A program made the translations under genes and the position numbers. Below are positions 53,290-62,792 of a stretch of 64,000 nucleotides of DNA, piece after piece. Source of the stretch: CAYXVJ01 sp050309435 (GTDB lineage Bacteria > Bacillota > Clostridia > Saccharofermentanales > Fastidiosipilaceae); assembly GCA_050309435.1 (NCBI GenBank), contig JBNRMJ010000013.1, forward strand, positions 28,342-92,341, written 5' to 3'. The notes beneath the pieces are model-generated. The model made no database searches. It was not told the origin of the DNA and saw nothing but the letters and a program-made list of their open reading frames with translations. The stretch's first letter is position 1. Every line of letters starts with the position of its first letter.

Positions 53290-54024
53290 TTAAAATTCGC
53301 TTTGGCGGGTATTAGAAGGCTCGGGAGCGACAGACAGTCGCAGGCCCAGTCTTTCCGGCAGACGGTAACGGTCGCTTGCGGCCGTTATGCGTCGGGTAAA
53401 CCAGCCGACAAGAAAAGCAGATAAGATCGAGCCTTCGCGAATGCCTTCGATCCTGCCGAAAAGGGCGAGCGAGAGTAAGATGCCCGCAGCCATTAAAGCA
53501 AAATCAAAGAGAATTTTCACGGTGGGGAAAGAGCGCCGGCTTTTCCAGGTCAAGGCGCGAACGATGCCCTCTCCGGGATTGACAAGGATCGCAGGCAGCA
53601 GCTGCAGATAAATACCGACAGCCGTCAAGAAGCAACCGGCCAAAAGCAACAAGATCTGACCCGGATAGTTTTGTGCTTGAAGCGGCGAAGTCAGCAACAT
53701 CGCCAAATCGATGAACAAGCCAAAAACCGGACTGACCGCGATCTGAAAATACTGAGCACGCGGAAAGCCCCGACCGTAAATGATCACCTGAGCCAAAACA
53801 AACAAGATGGCCATGAAAAAACTAAGTTGGCCAAAACTGAACGGAGTCACTAAAGACAGTAAATAGGGAAGCGATGATATGGGCGAGGTGCCCAGGTTCG
53901 AGCGGATCGTCAAAGCGATGCCTATACCCATGAGAAAGAGCCCGCCGATAAAGAGGCCGTAGCGAAGCCACAGCCTCCGCGAGTATAAATCTGAATTCTG
54001 AATACTTCTTTGGTCTTTTCTCAT
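53290..54024 (-). CDS. YczE/YitT-like membrane protein
   Basis: A 244-residue protein with about five hydrophobic segments; FLMGIGIALTIRSNLGTSPI near residue 36 is the motif of the YczE/YyaS/DUF6198 group. Function in the family is unclear. It starts directly after the malic enzyme stop (TAA then ATG), without its own ribosome site, so expression should depend on the upstream gene. Confidence 0.75.
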   Translation of the reverse strand: MRKDQRSIQNSDLYSRRLWLRYGLFIGGLFLMGIGIALTIRSNLGTSPISSLPYLLSLVTPFSFGQLSFFMAILFVLAQVIIYGRGFPRAQYFQIAVSPVFGLFIDLAMLLTSPLQAQNYPGQILLLLAGCFLTAVGIYLQLLPAILVNPGEGIVRALTWKSRRSFPTVKILFDFALMAAGILLSLALFGRIEGIREGSILSAFLVGWFTRRITAASDRYRLPERLGLRLSVAPEPSNTRQSEF

Positions 54025-55206
54025 TTACTTACGGGCCAGGCCTTGCTTTATGGCTGTTTCGGAAACGGCGCGGGCCACGGACTCGGCCACGCCAGGCATA
54101 TAAGGGTTCGGGATGATTTTCTCTTCGTTGATTTCATCATCGGAAAGTAAAGCGGCCAACGCCCGGGCCGCAGCCATCTTCATTTCTTCGGAAATCTTAT
54201 TGGCTTCCACATCCAACGCGCCGCGGAAAAGACCCGGAAAAGCCAGGACATTGTTAACCTGATTCGGAAAATCGGAACGGCCCGTCGCCACGATGCGGGC
54301 TCCGGCGGAGCGCGCCAGGTGATAGTCGATTTCGGGTTCCGGATTGGCCAGGGCGAAAATGATGGCATCTTGCTTCATGCTTCGGACCATCTCGGCTGTC
54401 AGCAAACCCGGCTTGGACACGCCCAGGAAAATATCGGCCTTGGCCACGGCCTCGGCAAGCGTCAGATTCTCCCGATCGGGATTCGTAATGGCAGCCAGGT
54501 CGCGGTAGAGCGGATTGCCGTAATTCTCCGCGTCCGCCTCATTTAAAATGCCTTTGGAGTTAAAGCCATAGATCTTCTTGATACCGAAGTCGCGCATCAT
54601 TTTGATGCAAGACGAGCCCGCCGCGCCGACGCCCGATACGACGGCAACACAATCTTCGGCTTTTTTACCAACGAGTTTCAGCGAATTAATCAAGCCGGCG
54701 ATAACGACGATGGCCGTACCATGTTGATCGTCATGGAAAACGGGTATATCGAGTTCTTCTTTCAGTCTCGTTTCGATTTCAATGCAGCGGGGCGCAGAAA
54801 TATCTTCGAGATTGATACCGCCGAAGGTCGGGGCAAGGAGTTTTACCGTACGGATAATTTCTTCCGTGTCTTTGGTATCGAGAACGATCGGAACGGCATT
54901 GACGCCGCCGAACTGCTTGAACAAGCAGCATTTTCCTTCCATGACGGGAAGGGCCGCCTGAGCACCGATATCGCCAAGACCCAAGACCGCCGTGCCGTCC
55001 GAGATAACTGCTACGGTGTTGCCTTTCCAGGTATAACGATAGGCATCGTGCGGATTTTTTTCGATGGCGAGACAAGGCGCCGCCACGCCGGGCGAGTAAG
55101 CCAGGGATAAATCATCTGTGGTTTCCAGTCGCGGTTTTAGTTCCGTGCTGATTTTACCCTGCCATTCTTCATGCTTTATTAGCGAACGCTCATATATATC
55201 TGCCAT
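54025..55206 (-). CDS. Malic enzyme (malate dehydrogenase, decarboxylating)
   Basis: A 393-residue enzyme converting malate to pyruvate and CO2 with NAD(P). SLAYSPGVAAPCLAI (near 37-51) holds the catalytic Tyr; the catalytic Lys lies in GKCCLFKQFGGV, FHDDQHGTAIVVIAG carries metal-binding Asp residues, and VVSGVGAAGSSC is the dinucleotide loop. GGAGG precedes ATG 55206; the frame extends to 55227. Short MaeB-like form without the phosphotransacetylase domain. With fumC it links fumarate to pyruvate. Confidence 0.95.
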   Translation of the reverse strand: MADIYERSLIKHEEWQGKISTELKPRLETTDDLSLAYSPGVAAPCLAIEKNPHDAYRYTWKGNTVAVISDGTAVLGLGDIGAQAALPVMEGKCCLFKQFGGVNAVPIVLDTKDTEEIIRTVKLLAPTFGGINLEDISAPRCIEIETRLKEELDIPVFHDDQHGTAIVVIAGLINSLKLVGKKAEDCVAVVSGVGAAGSSCIKMMRDFGIKKIYGFNSKGILNEADAENYGNPLYRDLAAITNPDRENLTLAEAVAKADIFLGVSKPGLLTAEMVRSMKQDAIIFALANPEPEIDYHLARSAGARIVATGRSDFPNQVNNVLAFPGLFRGALDVEANKISEEMKMAAARALAALLSDDEINEEKIIPNPYMPGVAESVARAVSETAIKQGLARK

Positions 55207-55274
55207 ATTAACCTCCGAAAAATACATGTCTTTGCCATTATAAAGGATAGTTTATAGAAGAGGGCCGTCGTAGA

Positions 55275-56492
55275 TTACGAGCGGGTTGCGGATTTTGTGA
55301 ATTTAGCGAGTTTCGCCGCGGCGAGAAGCGCGGAAATAAACGAAATCGTACCAATGATTACGAAACCCAGATTTAAGTCGAAAACATCGGAAATGCTGCC
55401 GACGAGTACCGGACCCGTTACCATGCCGATACCGTAAATAGCCTGGTAAAAGCCCATCGCACTGGATTTACGCGAAGCTGGGATGTTTTTCGTACACAGG
55501 CCCATCAGGAGTGTCATTTGCATACCGCTGGCCAGGCCGCCCAGCATCTGACCGAAGACTAAAAGCGGAAAACTGTTCACGACGGGAAGCATGATGATCA
55601 CAAGGCCGTTGGCGAGGAAAGAATAGACGATCAGGCGAGTTGCCGTCAGTCTCCTGCCGGATGCCATGTTGCCTCCAAACAAGCTGGCTATAGCCCGGGT
55701 CAAAGAAGTTAGTGTCGCCATTAAGGCAATCCGGTCGGTTCCGGCTCCAAGAGTTTTGGCGAAAATCGGAACAAAACCCTGAGCCGTTGCGAAGGTCACA
55801 AGCTGCGCAAGTAAGGCGAGGATCGAAGCGATCAGAAGAAGAGGCTCCCGGCCGATCAAAAAGGCATCAGCCAGGCCTTTTCCCGCTTCTGAATCTTCCT
55901 CTGCGGTTATAAGTTCTTCGTGCACGAAGAAACTGCCGGCGAGGCCCAGCGCCGCCACCGCCGCTGCCAGAATAAATGCTTTTGACCAGCCGAAGCGATC
56001 GGCGAGCAGTCCGCCGCCGAGCGTGGCCAGCATCGTGCCAAAGGTGTTGGCGAAATTGATTCTGCCGGTCGCTTTCCAGCCGTCTTCGTCTTTATGGTAA
56101 GAAAAATAAAGAGTAGACATCTGAACCCACATGGCCGCGGCTACACCGGCCAGAGCTCTTAGAATCAGGATCAGACGCAGTTCTTTGGTCAGGATTAAGC
56201 CGAGTGCGCTGATCAGAGAGAAAAACAAACCTGCGGAAACGAAGATCTTGCGTTTTCGCAGTTTATCGGATAAGACACCTGCCGGTAATCGCAAGAGCAT
56301 CTGCGTGAAGCCGTAGGAACCCACAACAACACCCGAAAAGCTGAGCGAAGAACCCAGCTCGGAGAGATAAGGCGTTAAAATCGACGGGTAGGTATAAAGA
56401 GAAAACCAGAAACAAAAAACAACCACCAGGAGAACATGGGGCGAACGCCTGCTCCGGGCTCCTGCCTGATCGATAGCCGTTGACTTGTGCAT
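55275..56492 (-). CDS. Major facilitator superfamily transporter
   Basis: A 405-residue carrier with about twelve hydrophobic segments. The loop 2-3 motif reads RLPAGVLSDKLRKRK near residues 72-86 (G-x-x-x-D-x-x-x-R-K). Probably a drug- or metabolite-efflux type; no regulator is adjacent. Substrate unknown. Confidence 0.85.
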   Translation of the reverse strand: MHKSTAIDQAGARSRRSPHVLLVVVFCFWFSLYTYPSILTPYLSELGSSLSFSGVVVGSYGFTQMLLRLPAGVLSDKLRKRKIFVSAGLFFSLISALGLILTKELRLILILRALAGVAAAMWVQMSTLYFSYHKDEDGWKATGRINFANTFGTMLATLGGGLLADRFGWSKAFILAAAVAALGLAGSFFVHEELITAEEDSEAGKGLADAFLIGREPLLLIASILALLAQLVTFATAQGFVPIFAKTLGAGTDRIALMATLTSLTRAIASLFGGNMASGRRLTATRLIVYSFLANGLVIIMLPVVNSFPLLVFGQMLGGLASGMQMTLLMGLCTKNIPASRKSSAMGFYQAIYGIGMVTGPVLVGSISDVFDLNLGFVIIGTISFISALLAAAKLAKFTKSATRS

Positions 56493-56553
56493 ATGACTTC
56501 ATCCTCGCGTTTCAAACTATATTGAAGTCATTGTAACATCATCAGGCTATCGC

Positions 56554-57471
56554 TTAATCCTTTTCTTCGGCAGTCGGAACAATTTCATCCTGATCACTCA
56601 GACCGCCTTTAAAAATAGCGACATAACTGGCGCTTGCTTCTGCTCCCAGCATGATGACCAGCGAACTAAGATAAAGCCAGACCAATAGAATAATCAGTCC
56701 TCCGATGGATCCGTAGGTATTGGCATAGTTGGCGAAGTTCGAAACATAAAAACTAAAAGCAAAGGATATCACCGTCCACAAAACAGCCGCGATCGATCCG
56801 CCCAGAAGAGACTCTTTAAATGATAATTTTTCTTCGCGGGGAAAGCCCGGACCGAAACGATACAAGAGCGAAAAGCCGAGTGTCAGGATCAGGAGCGGCA
56901 ACAGATTTCTCAGGATATCCCAGCCCGTGCGTACAAAATCTTCCGGTAAAACCGTAGACTTCAGAAGATCAACGATAACATCACCGAAAACCTGCCCCGC
57001 CAGACTGATGATGATGATCAGAACCAAAAGAACGGTAAAGAAAAGCGAAATCAGGCGTCTGATCAGAAAATTCCGCTCGTTTTTGACGTCGAAGGCCAGA
57101 TCCATGGCGGCCAGTAGATTACTCATGCCGCTGGAAGCGGACCATAAACTTAAAACGAGAGCAGTCGACAAGAGTGCACCGGAGCGGTTTGTCAGTATAT
57201 CCTTAATAATCGGCATAACCAGATTAGCCGCAGATTCGGGCAGGAAAGACAGCAGATTAGCTGCATTGTCTTCATTTCCCAAAGGGGTAAAAGGCAATAA
57301 GGTTAGTAAGAAAATGAAGAATGGAAAAAAGGACAAGATCAGATAATAAGCCAGTTGTGCTCCCGTGGCCGAGACGTTGTCGTCCTTGCACCGTTTCAGA
57401 AAATCACGAATGTAGGCCCATAACTTCGGTTTATGAAATCGCTTTTCCAGAATCGTCAGTAACTTGTCCAT
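56554..57471 (-). CDS. YihY/BrkB-family membrane protein
   Basis: A 305-residue protein with about six hydrophobic segments: NVSATGAQLAYYLILSFFPF near residue 34 and TYGSIGGLIILLVWLYLSSL near 250 are family hallmarks. The family was once called RNase BN in error; its role is uncharacterised. Single-gene unit with GAGG upstream of ATG 57471. Confidence 0.88.
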   Translation of the reverse strand: MDKLLTILEKRFHKPKLWAYIRDFLKRCKDDNVSATGAQLAYYLILSFFPFFIFLLTLLPFTPLGNEDNAANLLSFLPESAANLVMPIIKDILTNRSGALLSTALVLSLWSASSGMSNLLAAMDLAFDVKNERNFLIRRLISLFFTVLLVLIIIISLAGQVFGDVIVDLLKSTVLPEDFVRTGWDILRNLLPLLILTLGFSLLYRFGPGFPREEKLSFKESLLGGSIAAVLWTVISFAFSFYVSNFANYANTYGSIGGLIILLVWLYLSSLVIMLGAEASASYVAIFKGGLSDQDEIVPTAEEKD

Positions 57472-57659
57472 GAAAGCACCTCACTATCGATCCTTATTAT
57501 ATTCCCGTTCGCTTCTTCGGATGAGGACATTTGAGCCGCCTCGACAGAAAATATTTTCCGGAAACTTCAATTCCGGGAAGTAATTCGCTTGCAAAACATA
57601 GCTATACTGATAAATGTAATAGCATTTGATCACGAATGAACAGTTAATATCTACAACTT

Positions 57660-57687
57660 TACTAAATATCGAAAATGTGGTATAATT
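57660..57687 (+). promoter_or_regulatory. Promoter of the CarD-family gene
   Basis: TTACTA (57660-57665) and a perfect TATAAT (57682-57687) are 16 bases apart. The transcript would have a leader of about 75 bases. Confidence 0.6.
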
Positions 57688-57726
57688 TCTCTATATATGT
57701 GCTGTATCTGATTTACAGATGTTAGG

Positions 57727-57749
57727 TCCGCCGATACGAGAGCGGCGGA
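57727..57749 (+). promoter_or_regulatory. Leader hairpin before the CarD gene
   Basis: TCCGCCG (57727-57733) and CGGCGGA (57743-57749) pair perfectly across nine bases, 20 bases before the ribosome site; no T run follows, so it is not a terminator. Confidence 0.5.
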
Positions 57750-57770
57750 TGATCGTACAGGGGAGATCTT

Positions 57771-58274
57771 ATGTTCAAAGTCAATGATTATGTAGTTCAC
57801 AACACGATGGGAGTCAATCGCATCACGGAAATCGTGAGTGAAACGGTCAACGGAAAAACCGCTGACTTTTATGTGCTGGAGCCGGCCTTTGGCGGAAATA
57901 TGGTTCTGAAGATACCTGCCGCCGGCAGCGAAGATAAGATGAGACATATCCTGACCCGCGAAGAAGTCGATGAACTGATCGCCGGTATTCCGAATCAGGC
58001 CACGATTTGGATCGATGAAGATAAAGTACGTTACGAGGAATTTCGTGCCTGCCTGAAAACAGGTGCCTGCGAGAACTGGATCGCCTTGATCAAGACCTTA
58101 AACGAGAAAAAAGACGAGCGCGAGCTTATCGGCAAGCAGCTCACCCGGGTTGATGCCGATGTTCTGAAAACAGCAGAGAAGAACCTGACCACGGAAATTG
58201 CGGTTGTACTCGATATGGAACCCGAGGAAGTCTTGTCTTATATCTACAGCCAGTTGCCTCTGGACGAAGCATGA
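57771..58274 (+). CDS. CarD-family RNA-polymerase-binding regulator
   Basis: A 167-residue protein: CarD/TRCF-type polymerase-interacting domain at 1-~62 (MFKVNDYVVHNTMGVNRITE, then YVLEPAFGGNMVLKIP), followed by a helical C-terminal domain (LTREEVDELI, LTRVDADVLKTAEKNLTTEI). Such proteins bind the RNA polymerase beta subunit and alter open-complex stability, often in stress or ribosomal-RNA control. GGGGAG at 57760-57765. Followed by a strong terminator. Confidence 0.92.
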   Translation: MFKVNDYVVHNTMGVNRITEIVSETVNGKTADFYVLEPAFGGNMVLKIPAAGSEDKMRHILTREEVDELIAGIPNQATIWIDEDKVRYEEFRACLKTGACENWIALIKTLNEKKDERELIGKQLTRVDADVLKTAEKNLTTEIAVVLDMEPEEVLSYIYSQLPLDEA

Positions 58275-58339
58275 CGAGACCTGTCTCTTCGCCTCGCCGG
58301 ATGCTCAAGATATTGTCAGATATTGTCAATCGATTGATG

Positions 58340-58372
58340 AAAAGCCGCCCGATCCATACCGGGCGGCTTTTG
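58340..58372. terminator. Bidirectional terminator between CarD and YflT-like genes
   Basis: AAAAGCCGCCCG pairs with CGGGCGGCTTTT across a nine-base loop; perfect stem. Confidence 0.95.
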
Positions 58373-58399
58373 TTATCGCGGTCTATGCTGCTTCATGCG

Positions 58400-58930
58400 T
58401 CAGCGCTTCAGTTCATGATCGTCTTCATCGTCCACTTCGACAACCGGAGGTACGACACCGGTATAACCGGGCGCATTCACGTTGCTGTGGTCGGTATTGC
58501 CGACGGGCGGGATGATAACACGCCGGCCGTCGTCGCCTAAATTCAAGTCGGTATCGATTTTGTCATCGTCTACCTTCTCTTTTAGTGTGTCTTCTCTGTC
58601 GTCCGGGCCGCTCTCGACCAGTAAGAGGATACTTCCCTGATCCAGTTTGTCCTGGTATTGACGTAAAAGGTCATCGTCTTTGATGAGATCCATGGCCTGG
58701 TCGCTTCTACCGAAAACTTCCTTGATCTTGCCCCATAAGCCGCCTTCATGCTCGTGATCGCTTTCGACCACCATGAGCCTTACCCCCGGCAGATCCGCAA
58801 GCGATCTCGCGGCATTTTCATTCGCGATAAAGGTCATATCGGATTTACTGTAACCACGAGCGACCAAAGCTTCGACTGCCAGATTCGCGGTGTCCACTGT
58901 GCTGTAACTACCTTCAACGAAACGTTTCAT
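58400..58930 (-). CDS. YflT-like general stress protein
   Basis: A 176-residue acidic protein. The first ~60 residues resemble the YflT domain (FVEGSYSTVDTANLAVEALV, then GYSKSDMTFIANE); DKLDQGSILLLVES near 105 matches the second conserved block. The Gly-rich hydrophobic middle of the family is missing. The C-terminus is low-complexity and very acidic (VVEVDDEDDHELKR). GGGAGG lies upstream. It is convergent with carD and a distant paralogue of the stress gene at 7809-8309. Confidence 0.72.
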   Translation of the reverse strand: MKRFVEGSYSTVDTANLAVEALVARGYSKSDMTFIANENAARSLADLPGVRLMVVESDHEHEGGLWGKIKEVFGRSDQAMDLIKDDDLLRQYQDKLDQGSILLLVESGPDDREDTLKEKVDDDKIDTDLNLGDDGRRVIIPPVGNTDHSNVNAPGYTGVVPPVVEVDDEDDHELKR

Positions 58931-59057
58931 CTGTTTACCTCCCGGATATTCCTTAGAGTATTCAACGGTATTGTTTCAGTGTTAAGTATCACCGTGCATC
59001 AAGCGTAACATGGTTATGCTTGCGGCTTTGTCGCCTCGGTTTCATTTAAACGATATT

Positions 59058-60377
59058 CTATTTTACGGTTTTTCTACCGCTTCGGCTTTGACGCTCTGTG
59101 CTTCTTTGGGCGCGATTCCGGGGACTGCGGTCTTTGTGAGATTGGGGAGCGGCTCCGCCGCCGCGATGTTTCTTCAGCTCCGAGGATGAAGTAGCGTTGT
59201 CGGCAGCTGTCGTCATGGTCAGAGGGTAATTATGTTCTTCAACGACGGGAACGCTTTGATCGATAAAACGCTCGATATCACGTAAGAGCTTTTTCTCCTC
59301 ATAATTGGCAAAGGAGATTGCCGTCCCGCCTCGTCCGGCCCGACCGGTGCGGCCGATGCGATGAACATAGGATTCGGGTATATTCGGAAGATCGAAGTTT
59401 ACCACATGCGTCAGATCGTCGATGTCGATTCCCCGGGCCGCGATATCGGTCGCCACGAGTATACGAACCTGGCCGGATTTAAAGTTATCCAGTGCCCGCA
59501 CGCGTGCATTTTGTGACTTGTTTCCGTGGATGGCAGCCGCGGATATGTTGGCGCGCAGTAAATCCTTCACAACGCGATCGGCACCGTGCTTGGTTCTCGT
59601 AAAGACGAGGGCCGACTCGATGGCGGTATCGTCGAGCAGCTCGCGAAGTAAATGACGCTTGTTGGGCTGATCCACGAAATAAAGCGTTTGAGAGATGGCT
59701 TCGACGGTTGTTTCTTCCGGTTTAATGGCGATGCGAACCGGATCGTGCAGCAGGCTTGAAGCGAGTATGGCAACATCGGGCGGCATGGTTGCCGAGAAGA
59801 ACAGCGTTTGCTTTTTCGCCGGCGTATGGGCCAGTACGCGTCTGACATCATGAATAAAGCCCATGTCCAGCATACGATCTGCTTCGTCGAGCGTCAGGAT
59901 TTCGATACGGCTGATATCAACGATCTTCTGATTGATCAGATCCACCAGTCTGCCGGGTGTTGCAACCAGGATATCTACACCTCTGCGCAGTTCGTCTTCC
60001 TGGGGCCTTTGGGAAACACCGCCGAAGATAACGGCGGTTTTTAAGGGTAAAAAGCGTCCGTAGAGGCGAAAGTTTTCATAAATCTGGAGGGCGAGCTCTC
60101 GTGTCGGTGTGAGGATCAGCGAACGGATGCGTCTGCCGCCCCGGGTCTGTTTACTGTCCGGCGAATATAAATTTTTTCCGGATTGGTGCAGATTTTGAAG
60201 CGTAGGAACGGCAAAGGCAGCCGTCTTACCGGTACCGGTTTGTGCCGAGCCCAGAACATCTCTGCCGTCTAAAATAGCGGGTATCGCAGCTTCCTGAATC
60301 GGTGTGGGAGTTTTATATTCTTCGATTTCGAGAGCGCGGAGGATGGGGGGCGTAATATTTAATTCTTTAAAAGTCAT
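59058..60377 (-). CDS. DEAD-box RNA helicase
   Basis: A 439-residue RhlE/CshA-type helicase. Motif I AQTGTGKTA, Ia PTRELALQI, Ib TPGRLVDL, II DEAD within LDEADRMLDMG, III SAT, V ATDIAARGIDIDDL, VI HRIGRTGRAGRGG; the C-terminus is a short Arg/Ser-rich basic tail that binds RNA. It unwinds RNA duplexes in ribosome assembly or mRNA decay. AAGGAG precedes ATG 60377. A divergent ABC-F gene shares its upstream region. Confidence 0.95.
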   Translation of the reverse strand: MTFKELNITPPILRALEIEEYKTPTPIQEAAIPAILDGRDVLGSAQTGTGKTAAFAVPTLQNLHQSGKNLYSPDSKQTRGGRRIRSLILTPTRELALQIYENFRLYGRFLPLKTAVIFGGVSQRPQEDELRRGVDILVATPGRLVDLINQKIVDISRIEILTLDEADRMLDMGFIHDVRRVLAHTPAKKQTLFFSATMPPDVAILASSLLHDPVRIAIKPEETTVEAISQTLYFVDQPNKRHLLRELLDDTAIESALVFTRTKHGADRVVKDLLRANISAAAIHGNKSQNARVRALDNFKSGQVRILVATDIAARGIDIDDLTHVVNFDLPNIPESYVHRIGRTGRAGRGGTAISFANYEEKKLLRDIERFIDQSVPVVEEHNYPLTMTTAADNATSSSELKKHRGGGAAPQSHKDRSPRNRAQRSTERQSRSGRKTVK

Positions 60378-60413
60378 TTGTCTCCTTCATGCCAACATCG
60401 TGGCCAATGGTTC

Positions 60414-60440
60414 ATTCTACCACAGATCATTAGAATGCAA
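60414..60440 (-). promoter_or_regulatory. Likely promoter of the helicase gene
   Basis: Reverse strand: TTGCAT (60440-60435), 15-base spacer, TAGAAT (60419-60414) preceded by TGG, an extended -10 form. Confidence 0.5.
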
Positions 60441-60446
60441 GCGTAT

Positions 60447-60476
60447 TTGCGCGATAAGTGTTTATCAGCGTACAAT
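60447..60476 (+). promoter_or_regulatory. Likely promoter of the ABC-F gene
   Basis: TTGCGC (60447-60452) and TACAAT (60471-60476) with an 18-base spacer, 41 bases before the start codon. Confidence 0.55.
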
Positions 60477-60516
60477 AAGTCGTTAACTCGATACGTATAA
60501 GAATCCGGAGGATACT

Positions 60517-62448
60517 ATGAACCTGCTCACTGCCGAAAACTTAAGCATGACCTTTGCCGATCGTCTGATTTTTCAAGACTTGAGCTTTAGCATTAACAGC
60601 GAAGATAAAATCGGTGTAATCGGTGTCAACGGCAGCGGAAAATCCACGCTTCTGAAAATCCTGGCCGGTATGCAGGAGTATGATCGCGGCGAAATCATGA
60701 AAAAGAAGGACCTTCGGATCGAGTATCTGGCTCAAGATACGGCATATGAAGCGAATACGACGGTCCTCGATGCTGTCTTGCAGGGAGAATCACCTGTTTT
60801 GCGTTTGATAAGGGAGTACCACCAGGTAGCCAAAGCTCTCGAAATCGATCACGACGATGCAAGTGTTCAAGCCCGATTCTTTCGTCTTGGTGCACGGATG
60901 GAAGAAGCCGGCGCCTGGTCTGTGGAAAGCGAAGCCAAGAGTATTTTGACCCGGCTGGGAATCGAAAGCTTCGACCAAGCGGTCGATCATATGTCGGGCG
61001 GCGAGAAAAAACGCATCGCTTTGGCTTCTGCCTTGATTCAGGATGCTGAGTTGCTCATCTTAGACGAGCCGACGAACCACCTGGACCCGGCTGCAATCGA
61101 GTGGCTCGAAGGATATTTGCAGCAATATAAAGGGGCTTTACTGATGGTCACGCATGACCGTTATTTCCTGGAGCGGGTTACTAATGTCATTTTCGAGATC
61201 GATGCCCGGCGACTTTACCGCTATGAAGCAAACTACAGCCGCTGGATGGAATTGAAAGCAGAACGTATCGCCATCGAAGAAGCCAACTGGCAAAAGCACA
61301 AGAATCTGCTCGAACGCGAACTGGCCTGGATGCGCCGCGGTGCGAAAGCCAGGAGCACGAAACAGCAAGCCAGAATATCCCGCTTCAATGCGCTCAGTGA
61401 AATCGAAGCACCGACAGCTCGTGAGCAGATCAATCTGGATACCGTCTCGACACGCCTGGGACGAAAGACGATCGAACTGAAAAGCGTTAGTAAATCCTTC
61501 GGCGATCGAACGCTGTTCTCGGATTTCTCGTACCTGCTCTCAAGAAACGAGCGGCTGGGTTTAATCGGGCCCAACGGCAGCGGCAAGACGACGCTCCTGA
61601 ACATTCTGGCCGGAACGATCCGGCCGGACAGCGGCGAGCGTGAGATCGGCAGCACCGTGAAGATCGGCTATTTCCATCAGCAAAGCGTGGATATGGATCC
61701 TTCTCTCCGGGTAATCGAATATATTCTGGAGATTGCTCAAAACGTCAAGACCTCTACGGGAACGCTCTCTGCCTCGCAGATGCTGGAGACCTTCCTTTTT
61801 GACTCGGCCATGCAGGGAACATTGATCGGTAAACTGTCGGGCGGCGAGAAGAGGCGTTTGTATCTGCTGAAGGTCTTGATGGAACAGCCGAATGTGCTTT
61901 TACTAGACGAGCCCACCAACGATCTGGATATCATGACTTTGACGGTTTTGGAAGATTATCTGGAAGACTTCCCGGGAGCCGTCATAGTTGTTTCGCATGA
62001 CCGATATTTTCTGGATCGCGTGGTCGACCACATGCTGGCCTTCGAAGAGGACGGAAAGATTGTTCATTTCGCGGGAGATTTCGATACGTATATGGACGAT
62101 TGGAAAAACCGCCGGCAGTCACCGCGACAAGATAAAGAGGAGAGCCGGTCAAGCGATAATCAAGAGATTACTGCCGATCGCCCGCGTAGCAAGACGAAAA
62201 CCAAACTGACAATGGGCGAGACCCATGAGTTGAAAACCATAGACGAACGTATTGCGGCGCTCGAAGAGAAGCTCGAGGGCGTTAGACAGGCGATACAGGA
62301 AGCGTCGACCGATTATGTCCGCCTCCAGGAGCTCGGAGAGCAGGAAGCGGTTCTCACGGCTGCTTACGAAGAGCTTGGCGAGCGATGGCTCTATCTTCAG
62401 GAAAAACTGGAAACCATTCGCATGGAAGAAGGCGAAGCCTCAGTATAG
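60517..62448 (+). CDS. ABC-F family ATPase (Uup/YdiF-like)
   Basis: A 643-residue soluble protein with two ATPase cassettes and no membrane segments. First: GVNGSGKSTLL (near 36), MSGGEKKRIAL (near 157), LLILDEPTNHLDP; second: GPNGSGKTTLL (near 351), LSGGEKRRLYL (near 444), VLLLDEPTNDLD. The linker between them is basic and helical (AWMRRGAKARSTKQQARISR). A C-terminal coiled coil (~560-640) is like that of Uup and YdiF. ABC-F proteins act on ribosomes to relieve stalling, and some give antibiotic protection; this form is housekeeping-like. CGGAGG precedes the ATG. Confidence 0.93.
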   Translation: MNLLTAENLSMTFADRLIFQDLSFSINSEDKIGVIGVNGSGKSTLLKILAGMQEYDRGEIMKKKDLRIEYLAQDTAYEANTTVLDAVLQGESPVLRLIREYHQVAKALEIDHDDASVQARFFRLGARMEEAGAWSVESEAKSILTRLGIESFDQAVDHMSGGEKKRIALASALIQDAELLILDEPTNHLDPAAIEWLEGYLQQYKGALLMVTHDRYFLERVTNVIFEIDARRLYRYEANYSRWMELKAERIAIEEANWQKHKNLLERELAWMRRGAKARSTKQQARISRFNALSEIEAPTAREQINLDTVSTRLGRKTIELKSVSKSFGDRTLFSDFSYLLSRNERLGLIGPNGSGKTTLLNILAGTIRPDSGEREIGSTVKIGYFHQQSVDMDPSLRVIEYILEIAQNVKTSTGTLSASQMLETFLFDSAMQGTLIGKLSGGEKRRLYLLKVLMEQPNVLLLDEPTNDLDIMTLTVLEDYLEDFPGAVIVVSHDRYFLDRVVDHMLAFEEDGKIVHFAGDFDTYMDDWKNRRQSPRQDKEESRSSDNQEITADRPRSKTKTKLTMGETHELKTIDERIAALEEKLEGVRQAIQEASTDYVRLQELGEQEAVLTAAYEELGERWLYLQEKLETIRMEEGEASV

Positions 62449-62522
62449 AAGACTAATCGATAAATATCCACCTATTGAATTAGTTCCTGCTTTATCATAT
62501 AGTGATTGCAGGAGGTGATCAG

Positions 62523-62792
62523 ATGGATAAAAAACTGACCTTGAGAAATCTGAACGAATGCCTGGAAAACCTGAACAATCGCGGTGATTTACCGGCCGAT
62601 CTGTTTTTGGATTTTTCGAGCGGTGATGTCTGGGTTCCGGATTATCCGAAAGAGCACGAGTATACCGTGCAGTTTTGTCCGGCCGTCGAACTGGTTTGCG
62701 AGTTCCCGCCCCGCGATAAAACAGTATATACGGCAGAGGATGTCGATGCGATCTGTCAGAAGGCATATCGCGAATTTCTGGCTATGGCCTGA
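62523..62792 (+). CDS. Small conserved-looking hypothetical protein
   Basis: An 89-residue protein I do not recognise. It begins MDKKLTLRNLNECLENLNN and has one acidic, partly beta-rich domain without signal peptide, membrane segment or Cys cluster. AGGAGGTGAT at 62510-62519 is a near-perfect ribosome site, strongly supporting translation from ATG 62523. It follows the ABC-F gene by 74 bases without a terminator and may be co-transcribed. Confidence 0.7.
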   Translation: MDKKLTLRNLNECLENLNNRGDLPADLFLDFSSGDVWVPDYPKEHEYTVQFCPAVELVCEFPPRDKTVYTAEDVDAICQKAYREFLAMA

